A DNA stretch of 64,000 nt from Prinia subflava (Eukaryota; Chordata; Aves; Passeriformes; Cisticolidae). The DNA lies in assembly GCF_021018805.1 (NCBI RefSeq), contig NC_086251.1, positions 38,944,767 through 39,008,766 of the forward strand, in the 5' to 3' direction. Under the pieces are notes generated by a model, which had not been told where the DNA came from, searched no databases, and worked only from the letters and a program-made list of their open reading frames with translations. Below, one piece after another: positions 44,537 to 57,959 of the stretch (its first letter is position 1; every line of letters begins with the position of its first letter). Made by a program: the position numbers and the translations under genes.

Positions 44537-47500
44537 AAAGTTATCTGTATTTAACTAAATAAGGACCCGTCAATAGATAGTACACTATAATTAAACAGGG
44601 CAAGTTTAAATCTAGATTAAACCATACCATTTTCAGTAGATTTTCTTCTGAATGGTCATCTTTTTCTCTTGAGCAAATCTAATTTAAACTTCTTAGGGAT
44701 GTAGATTGTCACATCTTGGTCTGCCCTCCAGTGCCTTGGGTGGATATCATTGCCCAGTTGTATTGTTGATTAAAATCTGATGTTATAAAAAATTGAAATT
44801 TTTCTCCCAAAAATTTTCTTTTCTCTATTTCAATGAAGAAGTGGAGAAAGTCTCAGATGTTAAGTTTTTTTTCAGAGACAGGGATTTCACCAGACTTTGT
44901 TGTTTGGATAAACAGTCTGAATTCAGGAGGAGTATAAAATTCTTCTGTGGGAGAGAAATTTCAGTTTGCAATCATCTCAAATTTTAAAAAACCCAAACAA
45001 TTGATCTGAATTCTTAAAATAATTTTGAGTACGTAAAAATCTATGTGAAAGCTAATAGTCTGTTCCCTTCTGGGGAGCAGAAACTTGTGGAAAAAAACTA
45101 TCAAACTGTACACCTGAACATCAAATATTTGGTAGAAGTCTGCTCCATCACACAGTCTATGTAGCCGGCGCAACGTTCTCCTCTTGTATGAATAACTAAT
45201 GCTCATGTCCATAGTTTATTAGGGTGAGAATGGGAAATCAGTGATGTTGTCACCCCAGCAGGACTTACTGGGCCTTATTTAGCATCAGGAATGTTATGAT
45301 TGCTCTCCAGGCACTGAAAGGTGTCTGCCCTGCCTTTGCCAATCCATGTCCACATTTGTTACCTGTCAGAGAAGGGTTTCATTCTTAGCTATTAGGGAGG
45401 TTTGCATCCAAAGCCCAACATGACTTGGATTCTTACATTAGAAGAGAGATGTGGAAATGAATGTACCTGGGAAACAGCTTGAACCAAACGTTAGGCAGCA
45501 GCTGTAGATACTACACTCTACCCATCTCTGTTTATAGACACACTTATAATACAGGACTGCAGAACTCTTCTGGGCAGTACAGAGTCAGATCGAGCCCTAT
45601 CACATCATTGCACTAGAGAGCCTTCAGGCAATCATTACACTGAGCTGACTACATATCCATCACTGCTGAGACAGACCGAGGCATTGCCACAGGCGGGAGC
45701 CCCGCTCCTCGTATCTGGGCAGTAGCGCTTGTTTCCCAAAGGGATGTTCCCGAGTCTTGTGAAACCACCTCAGATACAACACCAGACACAGTCATGGCAT
45801 CCCAGAACTCAGTACAGAAAATCTTGCAGACATATGATGTGGATCTTGGGACTTTTAAAACATATCATTCTCTCTCTGTTGGTTAAAAATAATTGAATAA
45901 AATGTGGTAGTTTTTTGTTTTTAGCTACTGTTTCCTCCATGCATATTTGTTTCCTTTAGTGTTTTTGACAGAATTGTTGACTTTTACTTTAAAAGACACT
46001 CTTCCAAGTGCTTGGTCCTCAACAGAGGATCAGAATGCCTTTAGCTTTTTAGTCTCTTACTAAAGAGACCAAAATCCCCTGTCTCCATACCAGATGCACG
46101 TTACCCTTTTATTTGGTGAACCAGACCATCCTGTACAATCAGTTTCAAACAGAGAATTGTGAAGTACTATGGATAAGACAATGTACACACACACAATATA
46201 AACCATCAAAAAGTATCTGCAAGCTTAATTTTACTATTAGAGTATAAAATTAATCTGTTTCTTGTTTTCAAGCTAACAGCTCCAGAGATGCATAACTAAA
46301 CATCTCCTCTGGTTGTCTTTTTTCCACAGGAAATGTTTTCTGTCAACTTTTATGAGGAGCATTATTCTTTGTATACTGTAACATCTCTCTTTGGATTAGT
46401 TATCTGAATGGATAACTAACGAGGACTTTCAAACCTTCCAGTCTTTATGTGCATACATAACCTCTACTGATCTCACAGGTTTCAGAGAGGGTAGAGACCT
46501 GGAAATGACCAGTGACATAATCATTCTTTTAAATGCAACCCAGTGAATCAAATTTCTTCTCTCTCTGATTGTCTCTTCCTTCATCTGTTACTTTCTGTTC
46601 CTAAGCCTTGTCCTTCCTTTGTCATCTGCATGCACAAGTGTTCTTTCTTTTTTTTTTTTTTTCCAGAGAGCTGAGAAGACCAAGCAGTGGTCCAGGAGAA
46701 GACAATTTTATGACTTTGAAGGACACATAGTTGTTGAGTATATTTCTATTCCAAATTCAGTTGCATGTCCACTTGTTGTAAGAAACCTGCAGAACTGATG
46801 AACCAGGGAGAAAAGGAATCAAGGAGAAAGTGGCATATATGAGTAAAAGCTGTTTTAGAAGCATAGATTTGTTTTGGCTGCTCAATGAAAGCATGAGTTG
46901 CTCGTAGGGTCTCTAAATGGTCCAGAAAGAAGAAAGAATGGAGATTTCTCTCCATTTGTGCAGGGGAAGGGGCATCCTAGGAGGTCTCTGTCTCTGTCAG
47001 CTGGGACATGCTGATGAGACATTGGAGAATTGCAATATTCCCCAATGTCCAGCTCTGGCATCCACTCTTCCACATGGTATACATCTGATGTATACACCTG
47101 ATGTACAGCCTTTGGATTGACTCCAGGTGAGGTAGCTGCTATTTGTGTTCATTCACCCAAACTCCAGCTCAGCTCTCCTCAGACAGCCTGGAAAGCTGCA
47201 TAAACAGCTCATTGTCCCTCTCACACTGCCCAGGGGGCACTGATGGGGTGAGGAGATGGTATGGCTGACTCTCAGCCAGCAGCTTGATGAAATACAACCT
47301 CTAAGAGTCTTCCACAGAGACTTAGGGGACAATACTCCTTTTGGCTGTTGTTTGTGAAGACAAGATTTTCATGAGGCACTGAAGAAAATGTGCCTTTTCC
47401 ATTGTCTGAGATGACTTAGTGTGGCTGAAGCTTTCCCTGAATGCTTGAATAAAAAAAAATCATCTCCAGTATCCACCTACATGAAAAAATCCCTGTCAAA

Positions 47501-50500
47501 GTGATTGTATGAGAGAGGAAGATGGAAGATTCTTATGTTTAAATAACCTATATTCATGTTTCTTTCAAGGTTAGTTTCTAAAAGGTAGGTGCCTGGAATA
47601 TAACTGTATTGACTTCAGTAGTTACTCCAGAAATGCTTGAGAAAAAAGTAAAAAGTCAGGGACAAGCTATTTTTAACAAAGCAAAGGCTACTGTTATGAT
47701 TGTTTAGAGCTTTCTGACACAACATATGATCTGTCAGGCAATGTTAATTTTTAGAGAGTAATAGTTTATTGTTTGCAACCTCCTGCTAGCTGGGAATTTT
47801 GATATTTTGGGGAATTTCCCCTTCTCATCACCTAGTTTTGCAATTCTTTTCTTCACTAGCCCAGACTAGGAAACTCTCCTGAACTGCTGCTTCTGCTAGC
47901 TCTGATGGTCTCCTGTGACTACCTAATTTATCTGTGTACTTATAGATGAATCATCAGTAAGAGAAAACAAACCTGAACTCTATCATTTCCCCTTGCCCAA
48001 ATATGTAATTTTAATGAACAAGAATTTTGCTGGAAAATACAGTATCAGTTTTCTGTGTATTATCCCCATGTAAATTGCACAAAATAGCAGAACTAGGTGG
48101 ACAGCGTAACTGGGTTGTCTTCTTTTTAGTTAAAACAGAGGACTAAGATTCCTGTGGGAATCTAAATGCAATTGCTAGTCCCAAAGGCTAGTGCCTTCAC
48201 CTCATTGTGCCTGTTAGACAGCAGCTCTCTTCTTCCTTGGCTGTTTTTCAGACTGTTGCTCTACTGAAGATGAAATGCAGGCTGGAGCAGGGGCAATCAG
48301 AGCAGGGGCAATCTCCATTGGACAGCACAAGCATGGTCACCCAAATGTCTGGCTTGGTTGTGTGGTTTACACCCAGCAGCATAACTTCAACAGTGGAGGA
48401 TTGATTATTTTTCTCTTGTGCTTTATCTTGTCTTGGATGTGTTTTTCTTTGCTTTCCCTGAGGGTTTTTCTCCCTCCTCTAATTTTACTTTTTTTTCCCT
48501 TTCTATTGTAAGATCCTGCTTTTATTCATACATTTTGTTATTCCGTCACTTTTAGCCATGCGTAGTTGTTCTCCCATTTCTGTGCTACAGATGCCCTGAT
48601 TTGCCCTGTTGTACATACCTACACTATGTTTACTCACTGTAGAAAGGCTTGCTTCCCTGTATAGACTGTGAAATGTAGTTTATGTAGTTGTCTGTGAGTA
48701 AAAGTCTACACACTGATATTGCCTCTTAGATAAGCTGAATCTAGCTCTTTTGGCCAACACCAGCATCCTTACATGATGACTGCTGAGGGGCACAGTGGTG
48801 TTTTGACATTCTCTTTCTCACAGTGGAGCTACCCAAGGAGTTAAATGCTAAACCCTTTGTCTTTTCTTCTTGCTCATCATTACCTTTTTCCTCAAGAATT
48901 AATCTCATCCTATCTTTTCATATGCTTTTATTAAAAGATTTCATTTTTTTGTTTGTTTTATTTTTATTTTTCCATCTAGTAGAAATGTACCTTTTGAAAT
49001 TACATTCACGAGCACAGTATATTGCTGTGAAAAATTCATATCCCTTCTCCCTGCCCTTTTCTTTCCCATTTTTTGAAATAAAGTCACAAAACTAACAAAT
49101 AAGACCCCTTTCCTAAGTTTGTACCTAATTAGCATGGTTTTATGTAATTTAAATGGCTCTCCTGCTGTTCATAGCATCAGTAAGAAGTCACAGTATTTCA
49201 TTAGTCATAGCATAAATAGTATTTGCTGGACAGCAAGTTTCAGTGAGTATTGTTATTGTATCATCAATATGCATCATCAATAGAGGGCAATTGAAAAGCT
49301 TTGAATAGCCTTGCTCTGGCTCTCCTGCCTTCCTTCCAACTTTCATTTTTTCCTAGGTCAGTCTTGTAGTTTTATTTTTATTCATAAAGGCTCCTTTATT
49401 TATAAAGACTCCTTTAATATTATACATTTGTATACCATGATATCCCCAGCAAAGGATGAAAATATTTCCCACAGAAGAATCCTCTGCAAATGTCTCCAGT
49501 GTATTTCCAATATTTTTTCTCTAATCACACTACAGGTATTAAATGAAATCAGACCTATCTTTGGTCTCTAGATGCTTTTTCCAGTTTGTCACAATTAGTG
49601 TGTATAATTTCAGCTGATTTATAACTCATGTGTTAGTGTTCTTGAGGAAAATTAATGTGCAAAGCAAAATTCTGGACCTTTTGAAAACAAAGGTGATTAT
49701 TTGCTTTAAGAAAACTGACTTCTGTCCCTCATGCTCCTTCTCCTGCAGACTTCACTTGCTCATGTTCTCACACTTACATACTTACAAGAATCACAGTGCA
49801 TATATCCCCAGGATCAATTGTATGTGACTGGGAAGAGGGAAAAAGTTCTTGAGTCTTCCCTATACATTGTCTTCCTCTTTGTGGGTGACAACAGGAAGAA
49901 AATTTTAATAAAGTTTTTATACCTTTTAGGAGTCTAACTTACTGTGATATGACCCCTTCACTCCAAACATTGCTTATTTCACCTTTCATAGGTCTAAAGT
50001 TGGTATCTGTTGTTTTGGGTATCTTTAAGGCTCAGGTGCAGCTTCACACTGAGCTATTGGCAAAAGGGAGAATCCATTTCGTGTACCATACGTACCATAC
50101 TTTATCCCACTCTCCTACCATCAGAGGTCTGTGCTGTGGCCTTACTGAAGCAAAGGCATTGAAGTCTTTATGCAAAAATCCCATTCCTCAAGGTTTACCA
50201 GATTGACTGCAGCTGCTAATGTCCTTGGTTATCAATGCATGTGTCTCAAGGAATGCTTTCTTATTGGTCTGTAAGTACGGCTACTCACAAGGAATTTTCA
50301 AAGTTGCTTCAAGTAGTCATTCAAAGGATTTCCATTGATTTGCACATTGTGGACTTCTTTATAGGTTTTGGGTTATGTGTAATCCACTTCCTTTAATAGA
50401 GCTGGTCAACAAACGCTAAATATTATTTACTTCTAAAAATCTCAGTCTAAATAACCAGTCATCTCAGACCCTAAGTTAATGTGTCACATTATCAAAGCAC

Positions 50501-53500
50501 TCACACAGAAAAGGTCCTATCCTGTACAGTTTGACTTTGGTAGAGTAACTGAAGCATACTTTAAACATGGGACAAATAAGTTCTGTATCTTGATGGTTTG
50601 AGAATTGCAGTCTGTTGAGCTGAATCAATTACAAATGAAGGGTCATTCAAAGACAGCAAAACATTTAAACCGTAATTTCTCATTTTGCAACAATGAGTCA
50701 AACAGCACTGCACAACCTCATCTTCTGCACGTTTTTGTTCAATGTCTATGGTTTTTAGTACTGGTGGTGTTAGCTATGAACACACAAACCCAATACCCAT
50801 GTTACATATTTATTCTATTTCAAGGTCAAGATTTCCTGAGAGGATAGAGATATACAAATAACTTACATTTGGTATGGCTGGGTATTCAAGCAGCAGTGCT
50901 ATTGTAAGTGATAACAAAAGACAAAATGTAAGTCTGATACTTAAGGCCAGAACATGTTGTTTTTCAAATCTTTTGTATTATTATGAAGGAAGAGAAATTT
51001 CATTTTCCTCAAAAAAAGAATCTTTATTTCTCTGTATGTTTAGCTCATGATATCAGCTTTACAAAGTGATTCAAATAGGCTTCGCAATAAAAGAAAACAC
51101 GCTAATGTTCCTGCAGTGTTAAATATTATTTCTTGATACACATCAGTATCCAGAGGTCTTTTCTTTCTTGTCAGAGAAAAATCTGAAGCACTGTTTTTTG
51201 TGTTTAATTATATGATCCTTATATTTCAGTAAATAAATCCTGACCTCACTTAGGGATCTTTCTGTAAAAATGGCTGTTTGGGGTTACCGTTGCCATTTTT
51301 GTAATTCTGTGTGTGTGTATGCATTGTCATCTCTAGTTTGGATTGTAAAACTCAAAGTCTGGTAATGAACATTAGTGTGCACATATATGTCTAATTTCTT
51401 TGTCCTCTACTAAGTTTAGAATTTCATCGTCAAGCTAAGATAATCCATATGAGAAACACATTGTCTTATATAATTTTTTTGGCTCTATCACATTATCATC
51501 AGCTTTATGTAAAATCATTAAATAAGATTACGAGTTTTAAAGCACTTTTTTCCATCATTTCCTCTGTTTAGGGCTGCATTATGCCTGAACTAAAGCTCTT
51601 TGTAGGGGAGGGGATCACAACACATTCATGGGGCTGCAATGCTCACGAAGCTGTGGTGGATGCCATTATCCTGGCCTCATATTGTTCCCAAGTGTGCTGG
51701 GAAAAGCAGTCATGAGTGGAATTTTATTCAGGTTCGTGTTCAAAATGTAGCACAGGGCACTGGAAACAAAGGCTCCCAAAACCTTATCGCTCATTTCCTA
51801 TTCTGTTCAGTGAGGAAGGACAAAAAAGAGACTTTTTTTCTCTTTATATTTTCTCTTTTCCCTCACCTGTGTTTCCAAGAAATGCAGTTTTTAAAAGTTC
51901 AAGGTGAAACATTAGGCTAGATATTCTGTGCAGTATTTGGTCCCTTATCTTGGTGCCTAGCTGCCTACAGGTTAAACCATGACACTGGTGAGATCATTGC
52001 AATGACTCACAAAAAATTGGTCTGAACCAAGATACTGACTAAAGACAATAAATGCAAGCATCTTACAGAGCATGATGTTCAATTTAGTGACAAAAATACA
52101 GCACTGAGTCAGGGATAGGGTCTTGGCTTTGGTTAGTTGGTGGTCTCATATAGTATCTATTGATCTTCAGTGGTGCATTGCTTTTCCCATTCCTACAGAC
52201 AAAAAATACAGGAATGAACAAAATTACCTCCAGAGCCCTCCAAACAGCAAAGAGACCTAGTTCCCTTACATCGTTTTCCTCCCATCAGGACCTCCAGCTC
52301 CAATAGACCTATTCTCTTATTTCAACAAGCTGCCAATAAAGAGCAGATCTGCAATGGAAACATTAGCATGTGTTCCCAGAACAACTGACAAAGGAGACTT
52401 GCTGCCTATGCAACTTTTCAATAGGTGATGTGTGTCCTTGGCATTTGCCAATCTCTCACAAATCTTTCCCTTTGCTATTAGCACTGTTGACATGGCCACA
52501 CCCTTTCTTCCATCCACCATCTGCCTCCAGGTCTAGGAATTCTGCATGGGGAGTAATGAAGGGAATTTGAAAGAGGTAGAAGAAATACAAAATGTTACTT
52601 GGAGAATGGTCCTTGGCTCCTGCATGAACAAATCCCTGATCATATTCATATAATAAATCTTAGCAGGGGAATCAGAATGGGTTCAAGGTTACCATCTCTG
52701 AAAAATTGAATTGTATTTTCCAGTAGTATACCCATGTTGCAATTCTTGCTAACTTACATGTTCAAAGAAAGAAACGACTACTGCCAGCTCTCTCAGACAG
52801 AGAATAGGTATTCAAGCAAAAAGGTGTCCCTTCTTGGGAGTGTTTGTGTCCCCAGGGTGAAAATTGGTGTATTCTTGAGAGATCAATATGAACAATCTAT
52901 GAGTTTAAAGATCCTTTCCTTCTCCTTCGGAGAAATTAAAAAAAAACTAGTCAGAAAATCAGAATTTTTTTCATTATTTTTGAAAATGTTCATTCCTCCA
53001 ACCCAGCACTTTTCATAAAGATAATGTGTTTTCAGCCAGCTTTTGGCATAAGCATTTCTCAGCCCTCTGTTCTTACAAGAACTGATATTAGTAAAGAGAC
53101 ATAATGCTTGAAATCAACAACTTCATTGTCTCTTTTTTTGCACAAAAGCAGTTTGGAAGAAGTAATCTCCTTTTTTTTCAGAGATTCCATGGGATACTCT
53201 GCCCCGGAGTCACTGTCTCCTGAGTGGAGTGTCATGAGGCTGAGCAATTCTGCCACGTGAGGAAGAGCACGAGGCACTGGGCACATGTTCTTACATGTCT
53301 TACATACAGGAAGGACCAGCATCTCCTCACATTTGGTTTGTACTTCTGTACTTTGCTCTCCCCATGTGGTACTTGGGCATCCTTGGAGGCAGCTGCTCAG
53401 AGACATTATCCTGAGTGTCACTGCTGCCAGCCAACACCAACATCCCCTGGGGCTGGAGTTAAACTGAGCTGTGGACTGACAATCTCTGTGTTCCCTGTAC

Positions 53501-55204
53501 TTATCACATCCAGCAAACTGCTCAGCCCCTGGTATTTGGTCCAGTACAAGCACAGCTAACTTTACATCTGCTCCTCAACCTGGCCTCACATTTTGAAACC
53601 CGCCAGTGTTATTCATAATAATGACAATGTGAGAAATATCATGTTTTTCTCACTGAAAATTCAAAGTTAAAAGCCATCACAGCTGCTGCAGAGGCTTCAC
53701 CAAAAGCCATATCAGCAGTTTCTGTTTTAAAAACATTTTTTTTTTTTTTACCCAGTCACAGTGATGCAGCTGCAATTTTCGGCAGAGCCTTCTCTGTGGC
53801 TGATTTGCTGTTTTCTCTCACTTTCCATTAAAAAACATTTAGGGCTTTCAACACCTCAAGGCTTAGTTTTTGGAACTCTGAAACTGAAGATTAAATATAT
53901 CACAGCATCTGGCAAAGCTCTGTTTGTGACAAGGTCAAGTATTTTGCATTTTTAGACAGAGAAAAGTCTTTGTTCTCCTGCTGCATTCTCAATGCCAGTT
54001 GATATTACTGAAAGCTACCTGGATCTTGCTGTATCAGTTACACACCGTGGGTGCCTCGGGGGTGATGGCTGCTACCTGATGTAGTTGAATTAGTCTCCAA
54101 AGGCAATAGCAGTGTTCCAGACCCCCATGTCATGACCTCACACCCATGAAGGCAACCAGGACGCCGTTGGTTAAATAAAAAGGTTTGAACAGTAAGTTTC
54201 TCAAATGCTGCTGCCAAACAGCATTCCATGGGAGGAAAAGACTTGCTGGAGTTGTTGCAGCTTCCTCAAAAAACACTGCCCCAAAATGCTTTCTTCCATG
54301 TAGAGATTCACCTCCACTACACCAAGGAGCCACCAGATCCAATTTCTCTTGTCCAAGGCCCGTGTTTCTTTAGAAACAGAAACTGGGCAATAGATGCTCA
54401 AGATGTGGAGAAAGAGGAGAGTGGGCTCTCATGGGCACCATGGTAAAAGTGTTTTCTGTGATGATTTGAGTCTTCTGTTGACAGCCTGGCCTGGGCCAGG
54501 GTGGGTGACCCTGCTGGGCTTTGCAAGATGAGCCCACAGCAGACCAGGGAAGGTTGTTTCCACACCCTAAGAATTGTGGCAGTGCCAGAGCATGACATTG
54601 GGAAAACCTTGTGGAAGAGGAAAAAAAATCTCCTCTTAGGAATTCTAATGAGATGAAGAAGAAAGGAAGGGAACATGTCATAAGCTTCAAGATTTTTGTT
54701 TTCCCTTTTTTATTTTTTTTTGTGCTGTTTTCTTGGTTGTTGTCTTCAGTAAGTGCTGTTCTCACACATCTCAGAAAAAAATGGATATACGTATGGATAT
54801 ATGTATGAAAAGATACAACCCCTTTCCTGTTCATTTCAGTCTGTGTCTGTGCTAGTGGAAGTGAAAGCAATTTTGTGTTTTTTCTGAAATTCAGTGCATG
54901 TAATTTAATAACAAAAAATTGAAATAAAAATATGATCAAAAAAATCACTGATAGTGAGAACACATCAGTGACACCACCCTATCTCTTCATCATTACAGTA
55001 GATATCTGAAGCAGTAACAAAAAGTGGTCTGAACAAAGGAAAATGAAAATTATTGAATAGCCATTGCTGCAGTTTCCTGTCCCTGGTGGCCCCATTTAAT
55101 TTCTGTTAAGCTGGACAGATATAGACATTTGTCTGAGGGCATGTCTGACAAAATTCTTACTGCAAGGGCTTTCCTGGAGCAGGATCTCATATAAGATTTT
55201 GAGA
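44537..55204. other. Gene-free intergenic stretch
   Basis: About 10.7 kb of AT-rich single-copy DNA. I saw no exon with credible splice sites, no RNA gene and no transposon I can name. Small local duplications occur, for example GAGCAGGGGCAATC twice near 48284-48311 and GATGTATAC-like words near 47085-47105. A T-rich tract lies at 46648-46663. Confidence 0.5.
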
Positions 55205-56045
55205 ATATAGAAACTTCAGTGCTAAGTCAGATCAAAGGTCCATCTAGCCAATATCCTATAATAGTCAACAGTAGATATATGAAGGAGAAAAAGGGGGTAA
55301 AAAAACCTACGTAGTGATGTGTCTCCAAAATAACATTCCCATCTCCAGCAACCTGTGGCTCAGAAGCCTCCTGAGCTAGATAGGGTATTTAATATTTTTT
55401 GAGTTTCTGAGACTTGAACTTTTCGAGTCTTTTCCTGAATTCATGTACAGTTTTAGTGCACATTTTTGATAAAAAGTTCTTTTGTTTAATGGCATTCTGT
55501 GGAGAACCACCTTCTTTTTTTTGTTTGTTTATAATCTCATACCTACCAAAGTCATGGAATGTTCTCTTGCTCTTGTACTGGGAGGAGGATAATCATCACT
55601 TTCTATTTGTCCTCTCCTTGCACTCAGGGCTTTATATATCTCCAGTATATCGTCCCTCTGTTATTTGTTTTCAGGCTGAGTAGGGAATAAAAAATCATAC
55701 CTATTCTGACCTTCTCTAGGTCCTTTTTAAGAAGGACAACCCGAACTGTACATACTGTTCAGGATACAGGTGATGTTATACACTTTCCTGTTCTCTTTTC
55801 CTTTCCTTGGCATTTTTAACACTGTTTCCATTACTAAGCACTGAAATGGCATTTTCTTTTTATAACCATCTGTTTTGAATTTTGATTCCTGAGTAGCCAT
55901 CTCTGAACCCATAATATTACATGTGAAGTTATGATAGGATTGTTTAATGTACATCACCTAATGTTGATCTACACTTTTTCCATTTCTATTTAGAACCCAG
56001 CCACGTCACCTTGCAAGATCTTCCGTAACAGTTCTGTCAACCTAC
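55205..56045 (-). mobile_element. Ancient CR1 LINE remnant, 3' portion, antisense
   Basis: A highly diverged copy of the amniote CR1 3' region also common in turtles and crocodilians, inserted on the minus strand. Landmarks in the right order on the plus strand are: ATCAAAGGTCCATCTAGCC (about 55231); the TGAATTCATGTACAGTTTT segment (55435); TTGTTTGTTTATAATC (55521); CTTTATATATCTCC (55630); TTTTCAGGCTGAGTAGGG (55669); GAACTGTACATACTGTTCAGG (55743); the segment ending in TGTACATCACC (55949); and TTGCAAGATC (56012). It is decayed with no open reading frame. The edges are approximate. Confidence 0.8.
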
Positions 56046-56929
56046 TGTTCATACCTGAAGCACACAGCAACTGTTATTTTAAGGAGTAGAACATGTATTT
56101 AATTAATATTTAGGCTTAAGAACATATTCAAATTAAATACATAAGAGAGTTATAGCTGCCTTATCTCGTTTGTATATTCACTAATGCCAGGCTATCTATA
56201 TTGCAAATCTGTGAGAGAGGATGAGAGGAGACTCTTTCCCTGGAAACGGCTGGTGACGTGATGGTGGGTGAGGGATGCATCCAGGGCATGAGCTGGAGCA
56301 CTCTCATGTAAATAAATTGTGCTCTCTTCCTTCACTATAAATAAGCTACTTCTTTTGGCTGTTGCTGCAGCGGCAACGTATGCAATATTGCATGTGCAGC
56401 TCAGAGGTGTCTCAGCAGATGTATCTGACATCTGAAATAAGAAAAAATCTGAAATCAAATGCCTCATTCTTTAACTTGAATAACAGTTCTTTTTTTTCTT
56501 TTTCTCATGGAAGAAAATGTTTGGAATGAGCAGGTGATGGTTAGGAGAAGGATGGAGAGCAATGATACTACTCTCAGTCTGTGGGCTTTGACACGTTAGT
56601 TTTTCCTCCTCTACCAGGTGCTGAGCTCTACATGGGGCACAAGTGCACCACAGAGGGAGTGCACAAGAAATGCTCTTACCCAAATTCCCTTGATCCCTGT
56701 GTTACTAGAGTAGCATGAGTCCAAAGGAGAAAATTAGCCCATCAAGTCTCATATTCACTATGAAGTGGGCTTTAATCTGCAGCATTTCCAAAACAGAGTA
56801 CAAGAAGGAAATATGGAAGTTGATTAAAAATTGTAAGGATGCAACCGAAACTTCGTCAAAGACACCTTGTAGAAACATAAACTTTTCCCCTCTGGCTTCA
56901 TAGGAAGGATTCAACTGCCAGGACGCAAA
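56046..56929. other. Stretch without a recognised feature
   Basis: Mixed AT-rich sequence. I see no gene or nameable repeat. A short T-rich/A-rich run lies near 56485-56520. Confidence 0.4.
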
Positions 56930-57400
56930 GGAAACAGAAGCTAATTATCAAATGAACATTGTCTTAATATGTTAATGAAGCGGTTTTGCTAATAGCGAGA
57001 GACCTGAATTTTAATACATTTTAAGAGCTCCTTGATTACGTGTTTGTTAGTTGTTATGATCATTTTAAATTATCTGTGCATGGCTTTATAATGGGTTAAA
57101 AACTGTATTAAGCACTGTATTCTAAACAGGCCTTGATGAGGCAGGTGAATAGTGCAAACATTGTCGCTAGGAAATTCACTTCAAAAGAAATGTAAACTAG
57201 TTAACCTAAAACGTGTCATCAAATCCAACAGTCACACTTAGCAATATAAGTAATTTTTTATGTCAGCTACTTCTTCAGAAATGCTTTTTCGCATGCAAAG
57301 GGTATTCCAGACACCTTGTAGCTATTATATCAGAGTGTTTTTGTATGCAGTATAAAAGGACTGAAACCACATTTTGCTGTTGGAATTAGAGGACCGTGTG
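56930..57400. promoter_or_regulatory. Candidate conserved non-coding element upstream of the CR1
   Basis: Non-repetitive, AT-rich but complex sequence with many homeodomain-type and other cores: CTAATTATCAAATG, GTTAATGAAG, TTGATTACG, GTTTGTTAG, TTTCGCATGCAAAGG. It contrasts with the neighbouring decayed repeat DNA. At 26 kb upstream it would be a distal enhancer candidate for NKX2-1 or a further neighbour. No alignment was run. Confidence 0.3.
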
Positions 57401-57959
57401 AAGTAGTTCCAAATATACTGAGATAATCAATCTTGTCTTTGGTAATTACAACAAAACCCTGGGGGTTTTTATTCATTTGCCCACACATATTTATTTTGTT
57501 CTTCCTCATGCAAAGAATCTCTATATTTGTCTTTAAGCATGTCTGGGACCAGTGTAAACAAAAAATACTTTCTGCAATGACACCAGCACAAAAATGTGCA
57601 CACCTAGATAGTACCTTTTTGTTAAAAGGTTTCTTTACCTTCTTTTCCATCAATTTAACTTCAAATCAAATCATCCTGGACTATTATCCTTCCTTCCCCA
57701 GCTTGTTTTCCAGCTGTCTGGAAAAGCTCCTGTGGAGCTGTTAACTGGATGGGGTCTACTGCTTAAAAAGTCATGACTGTTACTGACCCTCTGGCTACAC
57801 TCTGCAATGTTTTTAAACAGCCAGACAGAGGTGTCATCTCCAGAAGACAGCCTTCAGACCTTGAAACCCATTGTCAGCCAAAATACTGACAAAAATATAG
57901 CATAGAGTCCATGTGAACCGAGAGGTTGTAACTTCTGCCAGGATGATGGTGTTTTTTAA

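Noticed and set aside
53059..53553. 164-residue minus-strand frame overlapped by 111- and 60-residue plus-strand frames
   Set aside because: No domain on either strand, and no credible splice sites.
54370..54963. 197-residue minus-strand frame
   Set aside because: Low-complexity and without any family signature; crosses AT-rich repeats such as the ATGGATAT-type words near 54780.
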